Below, piece after piece: positions 7,641-15,244 of a stretch of 20,091 bases of DNA (position 1 is its first letter; each line of letters opens with the position of its first letter). This DNA comes from Methanoregula sp. GTDB lineage: Archaea > Halobacteriota > Methanomicrobia > Methanomicrobiales > Methanospirillaceae. The stretch spans positions 1 through 20,091 of the forward strand of contig JAPKXT010000190.1 in NCBI GenBank assembly GCA_026394695.1, written 5' to 3'. Both the position numbers and the translations under genes were made by a program. Under the pieces are notes generated by a model, which made no database searches, was not told the DNA's origin, and saw only the letters and a program-made list of their open reading frames with translations.

Positions 7641-9491
7641 TCATTTCATGAGAATGTTTATAATTGCTCCTACAAATAAACCCAGAAAAACCGTATAAAT
7701 CGATATAAGGGCAGTAATCCGTGCCCCCAGCTGACGGTAGAGGACTGCAATTGTGGAGATGCAGGGAACAAAAAGAACGCTCACTATAGCAAATGTATAC
7801 AGCTCTGCTGCTGTCATCACCGAACCGAGATTGGCAGTACCAGCAAGGACTGCAAGCGTCTCAAAAGCGAGTTCTTTACGGAAGACCCCGAATAACAGCG
7901 CCGTGGACGCATAGCCGGGCAAGCCGAGCAGGGTCACGGTTACCGGGGCAACCATCTGCTGGAAGAGATCGGTCAATCCAAAATACTGGAAAAGGCCGAG
8001 CGCTATGCTGGTGATGATCAATAGTGGCATCGCAATAAAGAGGAACTCTTTGATCCGGAGCCAGGATTTAGCCAGCACCAGGCGTACCTGCGGTCTGCGG
8101 AGCACAGACATCTCTACGATCATGCCAAACTGTTCACCGGGAGTGATGCGGCTGAGTAAGACTGCGGTGAGGATGATGAGGACAAACACGATAAGGTAGA
8201 TGGAAAAAGCCCAGGCAATCCCGACAAAAGCAGCAACAATTCCGGCGATAACAACGGTCCTTGCCGAACAGGGGACCATGCTGATAAGAAACGCTGCAAT
8301 TGTCTGTTCACGGCGGGTTTTCAGGATACGCAGGCTCATCACTGCGGGCACCGTGCATCCAAACCCAATCACCATGGGGATGATCGCTTCTCCATGCAGG
8401 CCGAGCCGGTGCATCGCACGGTCCGCAAGGAATGCGGCACGGGTCAGGTATCCTGTATCCTCGAGCAGCGAGAGGCCGAGGTAAAACGTGAAGATAAACG
8501 GAAATGCGATGCCGAGACCGGCTTCCAGTGCAACCAGTACCGAGAACCCGATTCGTTCGACCAATGGGGGCAAGTCCATAGTTCCAAACGGCAGGATAAC
8601 ATAGGTGGTGAAGACCTGAACAATCAGCTCCTGCATCCACGAACCGGTTACAAAGACAAACAGGAGCAGAAAAAAGAGGATTGCAATAAGGATCGGGACA
8701 CCGGGAAATACACGGGTGAGGAGACTGTCGAGATCATAGGTTTTTTTCTGATCTCCCTGCCTGACTGCAGCGGCAGCAATGTTCCGGGCAAAGTTATGCC
8801 GGTTCGTTGCAATGATCTGGCGGACTGACATCCTGTGACGCAGTTCAATCTCGTGAGCGATAGCTGCCGCAGCATCAAGGAGCATAGGATCTTCGCCAGT
8901 GCCCTGAAGGGCAAGCAGATTCTTGTAGCGGGGTGTGCCTAACGTTTTTTCAAGGCTTTTGAGTGCCGCCTCTATATGGTGGTCGTAGGGTACCTGTATG
9001 GACACAACCCTGCCGGATCCCAGTGCAAGGGGCAGGATGCGGTCAATTTCTCTTCCCTCTGATGCGGCAGTAAGAAGAACGGGAACTCCGAGACGGCCTG
9101 ACAGTGTATCGACATCGATAATGAGCCCCTGCCGTTCAGCCTCATCAATCATGTTGACGACGACAATTATTCTTGGAGAGAATTCGGCTACCTGACTGAA
9201 GAGATAGAGGTTCCGTTCAAGTTTTGTGGAATCGAGTACAGCAACGATGATATCTGCTTCCCCGGATTCAAGGAATTTCCGGACCAGTATTTCTTCTTCG
9301 GAATTCCCGTCAAGGGAATAGATCCCAGGCAGGTCAACGATCTCGATCTTCTCTTTTTTATAACAGACATTGCCGCATTCCAGACAGACAGAGGAGCCGG
9401 GATAGCGGTTCACCTCAACCCCCAACCCGGTGAGCTGGTTGAAAATGAGGGATTTACCTGCGCCGGGATTTCCAAGAAGTGCGATCTTCAT
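7641..9491 (-). CDS. feoB: Ferrous iron transporter FeoB
   Basis: Inner-membrane Fe(II) uptake protein with an N-terminal GTPase and C-terminal Gate-type membrane core, 616 residues, at the short end for the family. GTPase motifs: G1 GNPGAGKS (7-14), G2 region YPGSSV (30-35), G3 DLPG (53-56), G4 NMID (113-116), and a TAASEG loop at 141 as likely G5. A cytosolic helical spacer runs to about 265, then about ten hydrophobic segments with a pair of Gate cores (GYLTRAAFLADRAMHRLGLHG; FRKELAFETLAVLAG). The G1 is GAGKS rather than the common NSGKT, and three Cys (36, 39, 43) follow the switch region. The start overlaps the stop of the DtxR-FeoA gene by four bases. No separate feoC is seen. Confidence 0.95.
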   Translation of the reverse strand: MKIALLGNPGAGKSLIFNQLTGLGVEVNRYPGSSVCLECGNVCYKKEKIEIVDLPGIYSLDGNSEEEILVRKFLESGEADIIVAVLDSTKLERNLYLFSQVAEFSPRIIVVVNMIDEAERQGLIIDVDTLSGRLGVPVLLTAASEGREIDRILPLALGSGRVVSIQVPYDHHIEAALKSLEKTLGTPRYKNLLALQGTGEDPMLLDAAAAIAHEIELRHRMSVRQIIATNRHNFARNIAAAAVRQGDQKKTYDLDSLLTRVFPGVPILIAILFFLLLFVFVTGSWMQELIVQVFTTYVILPFGTMDLPPLVERIGFSVLVALEAGLGIAFPFIFTFYLGLSLLEDTGYLTRAAFLADRAMHRLGLHGEAIIPMVIGFGCTVPAVMSLRILKTRREQTIAAFLISMVPCSARTVVIAGIVAAFVGIAWAFSIYLIVFVLIILTAVLLSRITPGEQFGMIVEMSVLRRPQVRLVLAKSWLRIKEFLFIAMPLLIITSIALGLFQYFGLTDLFQQMVAPVTVTLLGLPGYASTALLFGVFRKELAFETLAVLAGTANLGSVMTAAELYTFAIVSVLFVPCISTIAVLYRQLGARITALISIYTVFLGLFVGAIINILMK

Positions 9492-10162
9492 AAGAAGCGT
9501 TCCACGGACACTGCAGCAGCGATCTCGGGGCTCAGGGCCACATCACACCCTTTTACCTGGAGGACAAGTGCATCTTTCCCATGTTTCCGTCGTATTTTTA
9601 CTTTCTCTCCCGGCACAACTCCAAGGTCAAGCAGCCGTTTTGCGCAGGACTGTCCCAGGATACACCGCACAACCAATTCATCTCCTTCGTTAAAATCAAG
9701 CAACGAGCGTGGAGTGCAGGACTCATCACAGATCACTCCCGTGTACCCATACACGGCCGGTTTTGTCCCGTCCGCGCTGATATTTCCCGATGGTCTTGTT
9801 TTTTTAAGATAATTTCCGAGCCGATCGACAGTTTCATCAGAAACCGAGTGTTCGAGAGTGCATGCTTCAGAAGATGCTGTTGAGGAATCCATGCCGAGAA
9901 TTTCTGATAAAAAAAACTGGAGTGTTTCATGTTTTTTCATGACGCACTCACCAACCGATCTGCCTGTCTTTGTCAGATTGACGGATGTGTCTCCGGCGAT
10001 TGTTATATCCCCGCTCGCCCTGAGATTGCCCAGATCAGATTGGATTTCTGATTCAGGTTTGCCAAATACTACAGCCAGATCGTGAGGCCGGGGGGAGTGC
10101 CCGTTGAGTATCGTGAAGTGCTGGATGGCTTCCAGGTAATCTTCCCGCAGGGAGGGCTGCAT
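9488..10162 (-). CDS. DtxR-type metal-dependent regulator fused to a FeoA domain
   Basis: A 224-residue fusion. Residues 1-72 are a winged helix of the DtxR/MntR type (REDYLEAI, recognition helix near 38-50, then a V-x-L-T-K-T-G wing). Residues 75-125 are the dimerisation and metal-binding part. Residues 155-222 are an SH3-like FeoA domain (RLLDLGVVPGEKVKI). Candidate metal ligands are Asp8, Glu11, His78, Cys101, Glu104 and His105; the C-x-x-E-H spacing is that of iron sensors (DtxR, IdeR), where MntR has Glu at the Cys position. Overlap with feoB makes an iron-responsive, self-regulated feo operon likely, with the FeoA part possibly touching FeoB. No separate feoA is present. A close operator could not be defined. 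Confidence 0.88.
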   Translation of the reverse strand: MQPSLREDYLEAIQHFTILNGHSPRPHDLAVVFGKPESEIQSDLGNLRASGDITIAGDTSVNLTKTGRSVGECVMKKHETLQFFLSEILGMDSSTASSEACTLEHSVSDETVDRLGNYLKKTRPSGNISADGTKPAVYGYTGVICDESCTPRSLLDFNEGDELVVRCILGQSCAKRLLDLGVVPGEKVKIRRKHGKDALVLQVKGCDVALSPEIAAAVSVERFL

Positions 10163-10383
10163 GATATAACTCGTATACTATCTGGGCACCGGACAACTTT
10201 ATTGATTTGGGTAAGGTATCACTAAAAAAAACTCAAGGACGCCCCGGATAGAGGTCGTTCATGGCGGGTAGAGGGGGTAGTACAACCCATGTGAAAAAGC
10301 GGTGCAACGCTAAAAGCGAAGACCTAAACAAATTAAAGGGGAAGTCTTATAAAAATAATTATTATCAGTAATGGTAGGGCAGG
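10163..10383. promoter_or_regulatory. Divergent intergenic region, feo operon / cis-prenyltransferase homologue
   Basis: A 221-base gap with outward transcription on both sides. For the plus-strand gene, CTTATAAAAATA at 10346-10357 is a good TATA box, about 32 bases before ATG 10384. For the feo operon the best candidate is a weak CAATAAAGTT (minus strand, 10198-10207). The AT-rich ATAGTATACGAGTTATAT next to the feo start (10164-10181) could overlap a metal-regulator site, but I see no convincing dyad. The middle (10240-10320) holds a short AGCG/CGCT hairpin and no recognisable RNA gene. Confidence 0.4.
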
Positions 10384-11013
10384 ATGATTTACTGGTTCTA
10401 TGAATATATGCTCAAACGGCAGATAACCGAATTGCCGGGGCATATATGCTACATGATCAGCGGGCAGGATATGGCAGATGCCCCGGAGAACCTGTTCCTC
10501 ATCACTTCCTGGTGCAATGAGATATCTGATCTCGTTCTCAAGTATAACCCGTCATCAAAGCAAAGGATCCGGGGCCTTATGTTCCATATCAGTACCCCGG
10601 TTCCGGAAAAAATGACGCAATACCTGCCCGATGTCAGAAAAATTGGCAATATCTCCCATCTTATCCTCCACATCGGCGACAAAGAAGAGGTAGCCGGGAC
10701 CGGGATGGATGTTGTTGTTGCGATCGGGAAGAGCGGGAGAGAGGAAATTACTTCATGTATCCGCGGGATGGCGCAGGATCATATATTGCCGGAAGATGTT
10801 GACGAAAAAACGATAGAATCCTATCTTACCTTCCAGTATACTCCTGACGTTGTGATCAAGAGCGGGGGAGACCACCTCACGGACTTCCTCATCTGGCAGT
10901 CGGTATATTCCGAACTCTTCTTCTCGGATATTAACTGGAAATATGTGAGGAAAGTGGATTTTCTGCGGTTGATAAGGGATTACCAGTCACGAATACGGCG
11001 TTTTGGAAAATAG
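10384..11013 (+). CDS. Catalytically degenerate cis-prenyltransferase homologue (Nus1/NgBR-like)
   Basis: A 209-residue protein whose C-terminal half matches undecaprenyl diphosphate synthase: DVVIKSGGDHLTDFLIWQSVYSELFF (155-180), W-K-Y-V-R-K-V-D-F-L (185-194), RDYQSRIRRFGK (198-209). The N-terminal half is eroded. Where active enzymes have H-x-A-I-I-M-D-G-N-R-R-W, this one has HICYMISGQDM (20-30), so the catalytic Asp is Ser26 and the Arg pair is lost. The ...ENF and GGR motifs are not recognisable. The last residues keep R-x-G-K, as in the non-catalytic subunits NgBR and Nus1, where the Arg reaches into the partner's active site. I infer a non-catalytic partner of the UppS at 11790-12563. 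It converges on its right with an unknown gene five bases away. Confidence 0.72.
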   Translation: MIYWFYEYMLKRQITELPGHICYMISGQDMADAPENLFLITSWCNEISDLVLKYNPSSKQRIRGLMFHISTPVPEKMTQYLPDVRKIGNISHLILHIGDKEEVAGTGMDVVVAIGKSGREEITSCIRGMAQDHILPEDVDEKTIESYLTFQYTPDVVIKSGGDHLTDFLIWQSVYSELFFSDINWKYVRKVDFLRLIRDYQSRIRRFGK

Positions 11014-11018
11014 CGGGA

Positions 11019-11711
11019 TTATTTGAGCTGGACGTTCATCCAGCAGGGAGTACCGTTTACCGTTTTTTCCGTGATGGCAAACTTGTTTTTGAGTGAAGTG
11101 GCAAACACCTTTCGTTCAGGTACCGCTGCAATACGGTGGTCCCGGCACCATCGGGTAAAAGCCTGGTACATATCATCTTTTGTGATCACTGCATCATCCG
11201 CATCCACACGGGTAATCTTTGTTGCAACAAATTTTTTCAGACCGTCGTCTTTTCGTTTTTTATCTGGTGCAACTGTTTTTCCTTTCACCCGGGAGGTAAC
11301 TCCCTGGGCAGGGAATTTTTGAGCGATTGCTGTTTCTGAGGGAGCAGAGTCTTTTAAAACCGGAATCTCCGAAACGGATTTTACCGGTGGCTGTCGTTTT
11401 GCTTTCAAAACCTTTGTAATGGCGGTCGGATCATCTGCATTGATAACCGGGTGAATGACGGGTGCCTGCGTTTTCTGGCTGGTACTATCCGGTCCTTTTA
11501 TCTGGTTGTCCGCATCAAGGATGACCGGACCGGAAATTGCCGGACCAGAAATCTGCTGTTGCGGGTAATCAATACCCACCAGATTGGCAAGTGCCCGGTT
11601 GCATTCATGACTGATATCCAGCCCGAGTTCACCGGCTTTTGAAAATATATCCGCCCTTATCACTACCGATGTCTGCCTCCACTGGTCATTTTGATCTTTT
11701 TTCCCGGACAT
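11019..11711 (-). CDS. Uncharacterised protein: CcdA-like N-terminus and winged-helix-like C-terminus
   Basis: Not recognised as a named family; 230 residues in three parts. Residues 11-48 (TSVVIRADIFSKAGELGLDI, then ECNRALANLV) resemble the ribbon-helix-helix of CcdA-type antitoxins: beta strand, helix, then a second helix. Residues 50-165 form a low-complexity, Pro/Lys/Ser-rich linker. Residues 172-230 (AVITKDDMYQAFTRWC, ERKVFATSLKNKF, GTPCWMNVQL) resemble the winged helix found at the C-terminus of D5/P4-type viral and plasmid primases. Both ends suggest nucleic-acid binding. GGTGAG stands five bases before the ATG. There is no toxin gene beside it: its neighbours are the two cis-prenyltransferase homologues, so a toxin-antitoxin role is not supported. 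Confidence 0.65.
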   Translation of the reverse strand: MSGKKDQNDQWRQTSVVIRADIFSKAGELGLDISHECNRALANLVGIDYPQQQISGPAISGPVILDADNQIKGPDSTSQKTQAPVIHPVINADDPTAITKVLKAKRQPPVKSVSEIPVLKDSAPSETAIAQKFPAQGVTSRVKGKTVAPDKKRKDDGLKKFVATKITRVDADDAVITKDDMYQAFTRWCRDHRIAAVPERKVFATSLKNKFAITEKTVNGTPCWMNVQLK

Positions 11712-11743
11712 ATCTTCTCACCAGATGATCTGACCGTGAACAG

Positions 11744-11756
11744 AAATATAGTATAC
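11744..11756 (-). promoter_or_regulatory. Candidate TATA box for the uncharacterised gene 11019-11711
   Basis: The minus strand reads GTATACTATATTT, centred about 38 bases before ATG 11711. The expected transcript would have a leader of about 13 bases containing the GGTGAG ribosome site at 11717-11722. Confidence 0.4.
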
Positions 11757-11770
11757 GATCGCGCTCTCTT

Positions 11771-11782
11771 TATTAAAAAAGC
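11771..11782 (-). terminator. T-run terminator after uppS
   Basis: On the minus strand, just after the uppS stop, GGC is followed by six T and an AATA stretch, the usual form of archaeal intrinsic termination. It separates the radical SAM-uppS unit from the downstream gene. Confidence 0.45.
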
Positions 11783-11789
11783 CGGATTT

Positions 11790-12563
11790 TCAGTTCAGGC
11801 CCCTTTTTAATGAAGCCCGCTGGTCATAGGTCCTCATGGCACGCAACAAATCAATTTTTCTGAAGAGGGGCCAGTAGGGTGCGCAGAAATATACTGCCGA
11901 TTCGTGCCCGGTTGCAAGCCACGGGAGAAAGTTGGATGTCCGGCACTCGTTTCCCGTCCTGATGATCAGGTCGACTGGCGGGATCCCTTTTCCCTCGTGC
12001 AGGTGCCGTTCCACCATCTGGACATCAATCGCGTCCTGGGTTACTTCCTTTTTTGCGACTGCTGAAAGGATCTCACGGGCAGCGAGCACGATCTCGTTTC
12101 TTCCCCCGTATGCAAGGGCGATATTGAGGGTAAAACCCGTATGATCCCGTGTTGCTTTCTCGGCAGCAACCACTGCTGCCAGCAAATCGTCAGGAAGCAT
12201 CGACCGGTCACCAACCATCTGCACGCGGATCTTATATCTCTCAACCCGTTCATCGTGAAGCACAGCAAGGAACTTTTCTTTGAAGAGAGCGAACAGGTTC
12301 GAGACCTCTTCTTTCTGCCGTGAGAAATTTTCCGTGGAGAACGTATACAGGGTGATATGCCTGATACCGAGTTCGTGTGCCCAGTCAAGCATCTCCTCGG
12401 TTTTGTCAGCTCCGGCACGGTGCCCCTGCGGGGTATCGATTCCCAGCATTTTTGCATAGCGCCGGTTTCCATCCTGGATGATAGCGATATGGTTGGGTAC
12501 ATGCCTGCACTGCATCTTGAGATACTTCTCGTACAGCGGGTCAACAAGAGACCGTAGGATCAT
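11790..12563 (-). CDS. uppS: Cis-prenyltransferase (UppS family), catalytic type
   Basis: Extends allylic prenyl diphosphate with isopentenyl diphosphate in cis to make the polyprenyl carrier lipid used for glycan transfer; membrane-associated soluble enzyme, 257 residues. Motifs in order: HIAIIQDGNRRYAK (25-38, catalytic Asp31), GHRAGADK (47-54), LYTFSTENF (72-80), NIALAYGGRNE (147-157), DLIIRTGNECRTSNFLPW (198-215). The end, TYDQRASLKRGLN, has no R-x-G like that of homodimeric enzymes, and two residues are inserted after the Glu of motif V. Such losses are expected in the catalytic member of a heteromeric enzyme. Its ATG overlaps the stop of the radical SAM gene by four bases, with GAGGTGA upstream. 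Confidence 0.9.
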   Translation of the reverse strand: MILRSLVDPLYEKYLKMQCRHVPNHIAIIQDGNRRYAKMLGIDTPQGHRAGADKTEEMLDWAHELGIRHITLYTFSTENFSRQKEEVSNLFALFKEKFLAVLHDERVERYKIRVQMVGDRSMLPDDLLAAVVAAEKATRDHTGFTLNIALAYGGRNEIVLAAREILSAVAKKEVTQDAIDVQMVERHLHEGKGIPPVDLIIRTGNECRTSNFLPWLATGHESAVYFCAPYWPLFRKIDLLRAMRTYDQRASLKRGLN

Positions 12564-13576
12564 ATCGGGGTCACCTCGACTACCATGCCGCCGTTCGGGT
12601 AGCGCTCGATAACGTATTTTTTCCCGGGCAGTTCATCCGCAATTTTTTCAAGCAGCCACCACGCCATCTCGATCCGGTCCAAAAACACCTCAAAACTACC
12701 TGGTTCCAGTGCCTGCTCGCATAATTGCGTGCACATCACTTTTTGCTGGATCAGAGGCTCAAGCACTCCGTACACGATGGTTCCGTCCGGAGTAATTTCA
12801 TCAAACGGCCGGGCAGTATTTTCTGCGATTCGCTTCAATCGCTCCCGCAGCTGCACCGAGTCTTTGAAGGCTGACGAACACCAGTGCACCTTGTCGTGCC
12901 GGCACAATTCTTCCGCCCAGCCTTTTGCCCCCTCAATTGCGTTGTGCAGCTCGTCTGCAAGTTCATACCCCCGCTCCCGCATCTGGTACGCGTTTGACTC
13001 CCCCCATTCCAGTTCATTGATGTTGAGGAAGTCCAGGTACGGAAGTGCAGGTATGAGCAGTTCGAGACCGGGCAATGCGGGTACTTCAATACCGATATCA
13101 AACCCCATCTCCTTTGCCCGCTTTGCCGACCGGATAAAATCCGATTCAAGGATCTTCTCCCAGCATTCGTGCGGGGGATGGAGCCGGATCTCATCGACAA
13201 GCCCCTGCATCTCTGCCAGATCTGCATCTGCAGGAGCCTTCGCGGTATAAAGGTGAATCTGGTGTTCCGGGCCGAAATGTGCTTTCAGCAGCTGGCAATA
13301 TGCGGTCACCTTCTCAAGGACAAGCAGCGGTTCACCCCCGGTAATGCCGGTGCCCAGTGCGCTCATATTCTCTGCCACCTCGATGATCTGGGTGGGAATA
13401 TCTACGGGATGTTCATTAGCGTAGACGGTATCAGTGCCCTTCCGCTCGGAAGAGAGTGGGCAGTACCAGCAGGTGCGGTGGCACCGTCCCGTTACAAAGA
13501 GCACCATCTTTGCGCCCTGGTTGCAGAGAATACAGCCTTTTGAAAGTGACACGTAAATTCCTCGATTGGATACCAC
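12560..13576 (-). CDS. Radical SAM protein (pyruvate-formate-lyase-activase-like), coupled to uppS
   Basis: A 338-residue radical S-adenosylmethionine enzyme. The cluster motif is GRCHRTCWYCP (Cys32, 36, 39), with GITGGEPLL near residue 77 for SAM binding. Two further Cys lie earlier (GCILCNQG, 15 and 18) and others near the C-terminus (HWCSS, MCTQLC), so a second metal site is possible. It resembles the archaeal group described as related to pyruvate-formate-lyase activase (COG2108-like, from memory), whose reaction is unknown. The start is GTG 13576, which suits a TATA box about 29 bases upstream and a leaderless mRNA. GTG 13552, with GAGG seven bases before it, is an alternative. ATGA overlap links it to uppS. 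Confidence 0.82.
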   Translation of the reverse strand: MVSNRGIYVSLSKGCILCNQGAKMVLFVTGRCHRTCWYCPLSSERKGTDTVYANEHPVDIPTQIIEVAENMSALGTGITGGEPLLVLEKVTAYCQLLKAHFGPEHQIHLYTAKAPADADLAEMQGLVDEIRLHPPHECWEKILESDFIRSAKRAKEMGFDIGIEVPALPGLELLIPALPYLDFLNINELEWGESNAYQMRERGYELADELHNAIEGAKGWAEELCRHDKVHWCSSAFKDSVQLRERLKRIAENTARPFDEITPDGTIVYGVLEPLIQQKVMCTQLCEQALEPGSFEVFLDRIEMAWWLLEKIADELPGKKYVIERYPNGGMVVEVTPI

Positions 13577-13598
13577 GCTATACGTAAGATTCTGTTCT

Positions 13599-13610
13599 TA
13601 TTATTTTATG
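13599..13610 (-). promoter_or_regulatory. Candidate TATA box for the radical SAM-uppS operon
   Basis: The minus strand reads CATAAAATAATA about 25-34 bases before GTG 13576, the right distance for a leaderless transcript. Confidence 0.45.
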
Positions 13611-13677
13611 AGCCAAGCACAAAACTCTTCTGTGCCTGCCATGTATAAACGGTAGGGACTCAACCTTTTTCACTTGA

Positions 13678-13692
13678 TTCCCTTTTTGGGAA
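13678..13692. other. Short hairpin in the intergenic gap
   Basis: TTCCC-TTTTT-GGGAA, a five-base stem with five-base loop, lies in the 219-base divergent gap between the radical SAM gene and the pilin-like cluster. Its role is not known, and it is short enough to arise by chance. Confidence 0.2.
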
Positions 13693-13761
13693 TATACAAC
13701 CAGAAATAATAGATTTACCTTGCACCCTGTTGTAAAAAAGCCCAATTTCTGACGAACAACA

Positions 13762-13769
13762 TTTATATG
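13762..13769 (+). promoter_or_regulatory. TATA box for the surface-protein cluster
   Basis: TTTATATG is centred 31 bases before ATG 13796, predicting transcription from about 13790 and a nearly leaderless mRNA that could carry both 13796-15244 and the overlapping 15241-17118. Confidence 0.55.
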
Positions 13770-13795
13770 AGACATTACCAAAGGAATCATAAGAA

Positions 13796-15244
13796 ATGAG
13801 AGAAAATTCCCGGGTATTTCAGTCTTGTGAAGCGGGACTATCCGAAGTGATCGGGTTTGTGCTGATCATTGGCTTGATCGTTGTTGTAGCCTCTCTTTAC
13901 CTCACGTATGGGGTTCCTGCGCAGGGGCGGGAGAATGAGATTCTCCATATGAATGAGGTGAAGGATCAGTTTGTTGGATATAAACTAAGCCTTGACTCGC
14001 TTTTTAATAATAATAAGGTTGGAACCACGGTCAGCAATTCATTTACTTTGGGAACCAGCGGGGGTTATACGCAGGGAACATTCAGTTTCATACCCATGAT
14101 GAGCCCGGTCAACTCCGGTGGGACATTTGCCATTAACCAGAGAACGGTGGAGCCGGAAACACTCAAAATCACATCTCAGTCACTAATCCTCAATAATTCC
14201 GTGAAATACGAGGTTGATCTTCCTGCGCAGGTCAATTATACGCCAAATCACGTGTATGTTAATATTTCAAATATTCAGCCCGGCGACCTGACTAATAATG
14301 GCATCTTTGGAACAAACGTCAGCAGCAGATCCTGGTATGCGATAGTGAACCTGACGCCCCGCTCTTTACATTACAATGAGACCCAGTCGGTAACCTGTCC
14401 TCTCGGTGGAGGAGCATGTACGATTACATATCAAGAGGGTAACCGGTATACCGGCACGGATATTACCCTCAGTGTGGCAAAAGGAGATATTCTGACCATG
14501 CAGAACACTGTCGTATACCAGAATATCTCACCGTATTCGGTGTATTCCATCGATCTCATGGACGAGGCCTATGGACTACAATTATCCCTGCGACCACAGG
14601 ACACTGTCGGACTTGTTGTCAGTAAACCACTCGGTTCCATCGTAGGTACAGGTAACATCACCTACGACTTTACCGAAATGAATCCCTACACAATATCCCC
14701 CATCCCCCTCGGCTCAATCGAGTACCATGCCCAGAATAACTACTGGATTCCCCAGAATTATTATTACCAGATGGGGGGCGTATTCCTCGAACAAATGGAT
14801 GGAAATGTTACCTATAAACTTCCTCCGGAGATCACGTTTGCCTATGATAACCAGACCGATCCTGCAAAAAAGATCGTTACGGTGAATATCAATGCACTGA
14901 CCATTTCTCCGGATAATCGCGGGGTCGTGGGAGGCAACAGCCCGATCCAGATTAAGAGCACGCTGACAAATATCACCCCCATGCCCTATGTCAAAGGGAC
15001 CGCAAATACAAAATGGATCCGAATCGGGGTAAATACAACCTCAAACCCGTCACGTCAGATGTGGTACAACTATTTCGGTTACACTGCCAAAGTTGCCGGG
15101 ATACCGAATTATATTCAAGGGTATGAAGGGACCGAGACTTATATCGAAATCACCTCTCCATCCAGTTATTATGGAGTGAATGTGATTGCATCGAATGCAA
15201 CCTATGCAACAACTGTGCATGGCGTGGGCGGGATTGTAGAGTGA
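13796..15244 (+). CDS. Surface protein with type IV pilin-like N-terminus
   Basis: A 482-residue exported protein. The N-terminus fits an archaeal class III (prepilin-type) signal: a charged start, then GLSEVIGFVLIIGLIVVVASLYLTYG (14-39), followed by VPAQGRENEILHMNEVKDQF. This style is seen in large archaeal pilin-like proteins of unknown role. The remainder (about 60-482) is rich in Asn, Thr, Tyr and beta-strand-forming sequence with many N-x-S/T sites; I do not recognise a domain in it. The body resembles DUF7289-type archaeal proteins by layout only. Its stop overlaps the GTG start of the next gene (GTGA), so the two are cotranslated and may assemble together. Confidence 0.8.
   Translation: MRENSRVFQSCEAGLSEVIGFVLIIGLIVVVASLYLTYGVPAQGRENEILHMNEVKDQFVGYKLSLDSLFNNNKVGTTVSNSFTLGTSGGYTQGTFSFIPMMSPVNSGGTFAINQRTVEPETLKITSQSLILNNSVKYEVDLPAQVNYTPNHVYVNISNIQPGDLTNNGIFGTNVSSRSWYAIVNLTPRSLHYNETQSVTCPLGGGACTITYQEGNRYTGTDITLSVAKGDILTMQNTVVYQNISPYSVYSIDLMDEAYGLQLSLRPQDTVGLVVSKPLGSIVGTGNITYDFTEMNPYTISPIPLGSIEYHAQNNYWIPQNYYYQMGGVFLEQMDGNVTYKLPPEITFAYDNQTDPAKKIVTVNINALTISPDNRGVVGGNSPIQIKSTLTNITPMPYVKGTANTKWIRIGVNTTSNPSRQMWYNYFGYTAKVAGIPNYIQGYEGTETYIEITSPSSYYGVNVIASNATYATTVHGVGGIVE

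Noticed and set aside
11019..11711. Toxin-antitoxin locus based on the CcdA-like segment
   Set aside because: No small toxin gene adjoins it, and the protein is three times the length of CcdA.
10171..11758. The 11-mer TCGTATACTAT (10171-10181), repeated inverted at 11748-11758, as a shared operator
   Set aside because: Tens of 11-mer coincidences are expected in 20 kb, and the copies sit at different distances from their genes.
13578..13790. A 70-codon minus-strand frame in the gap before the pilin-like gene
   Set aside because: No recognisable product; it covers the TATA boxes of both flanking operons and has no ribosome site.
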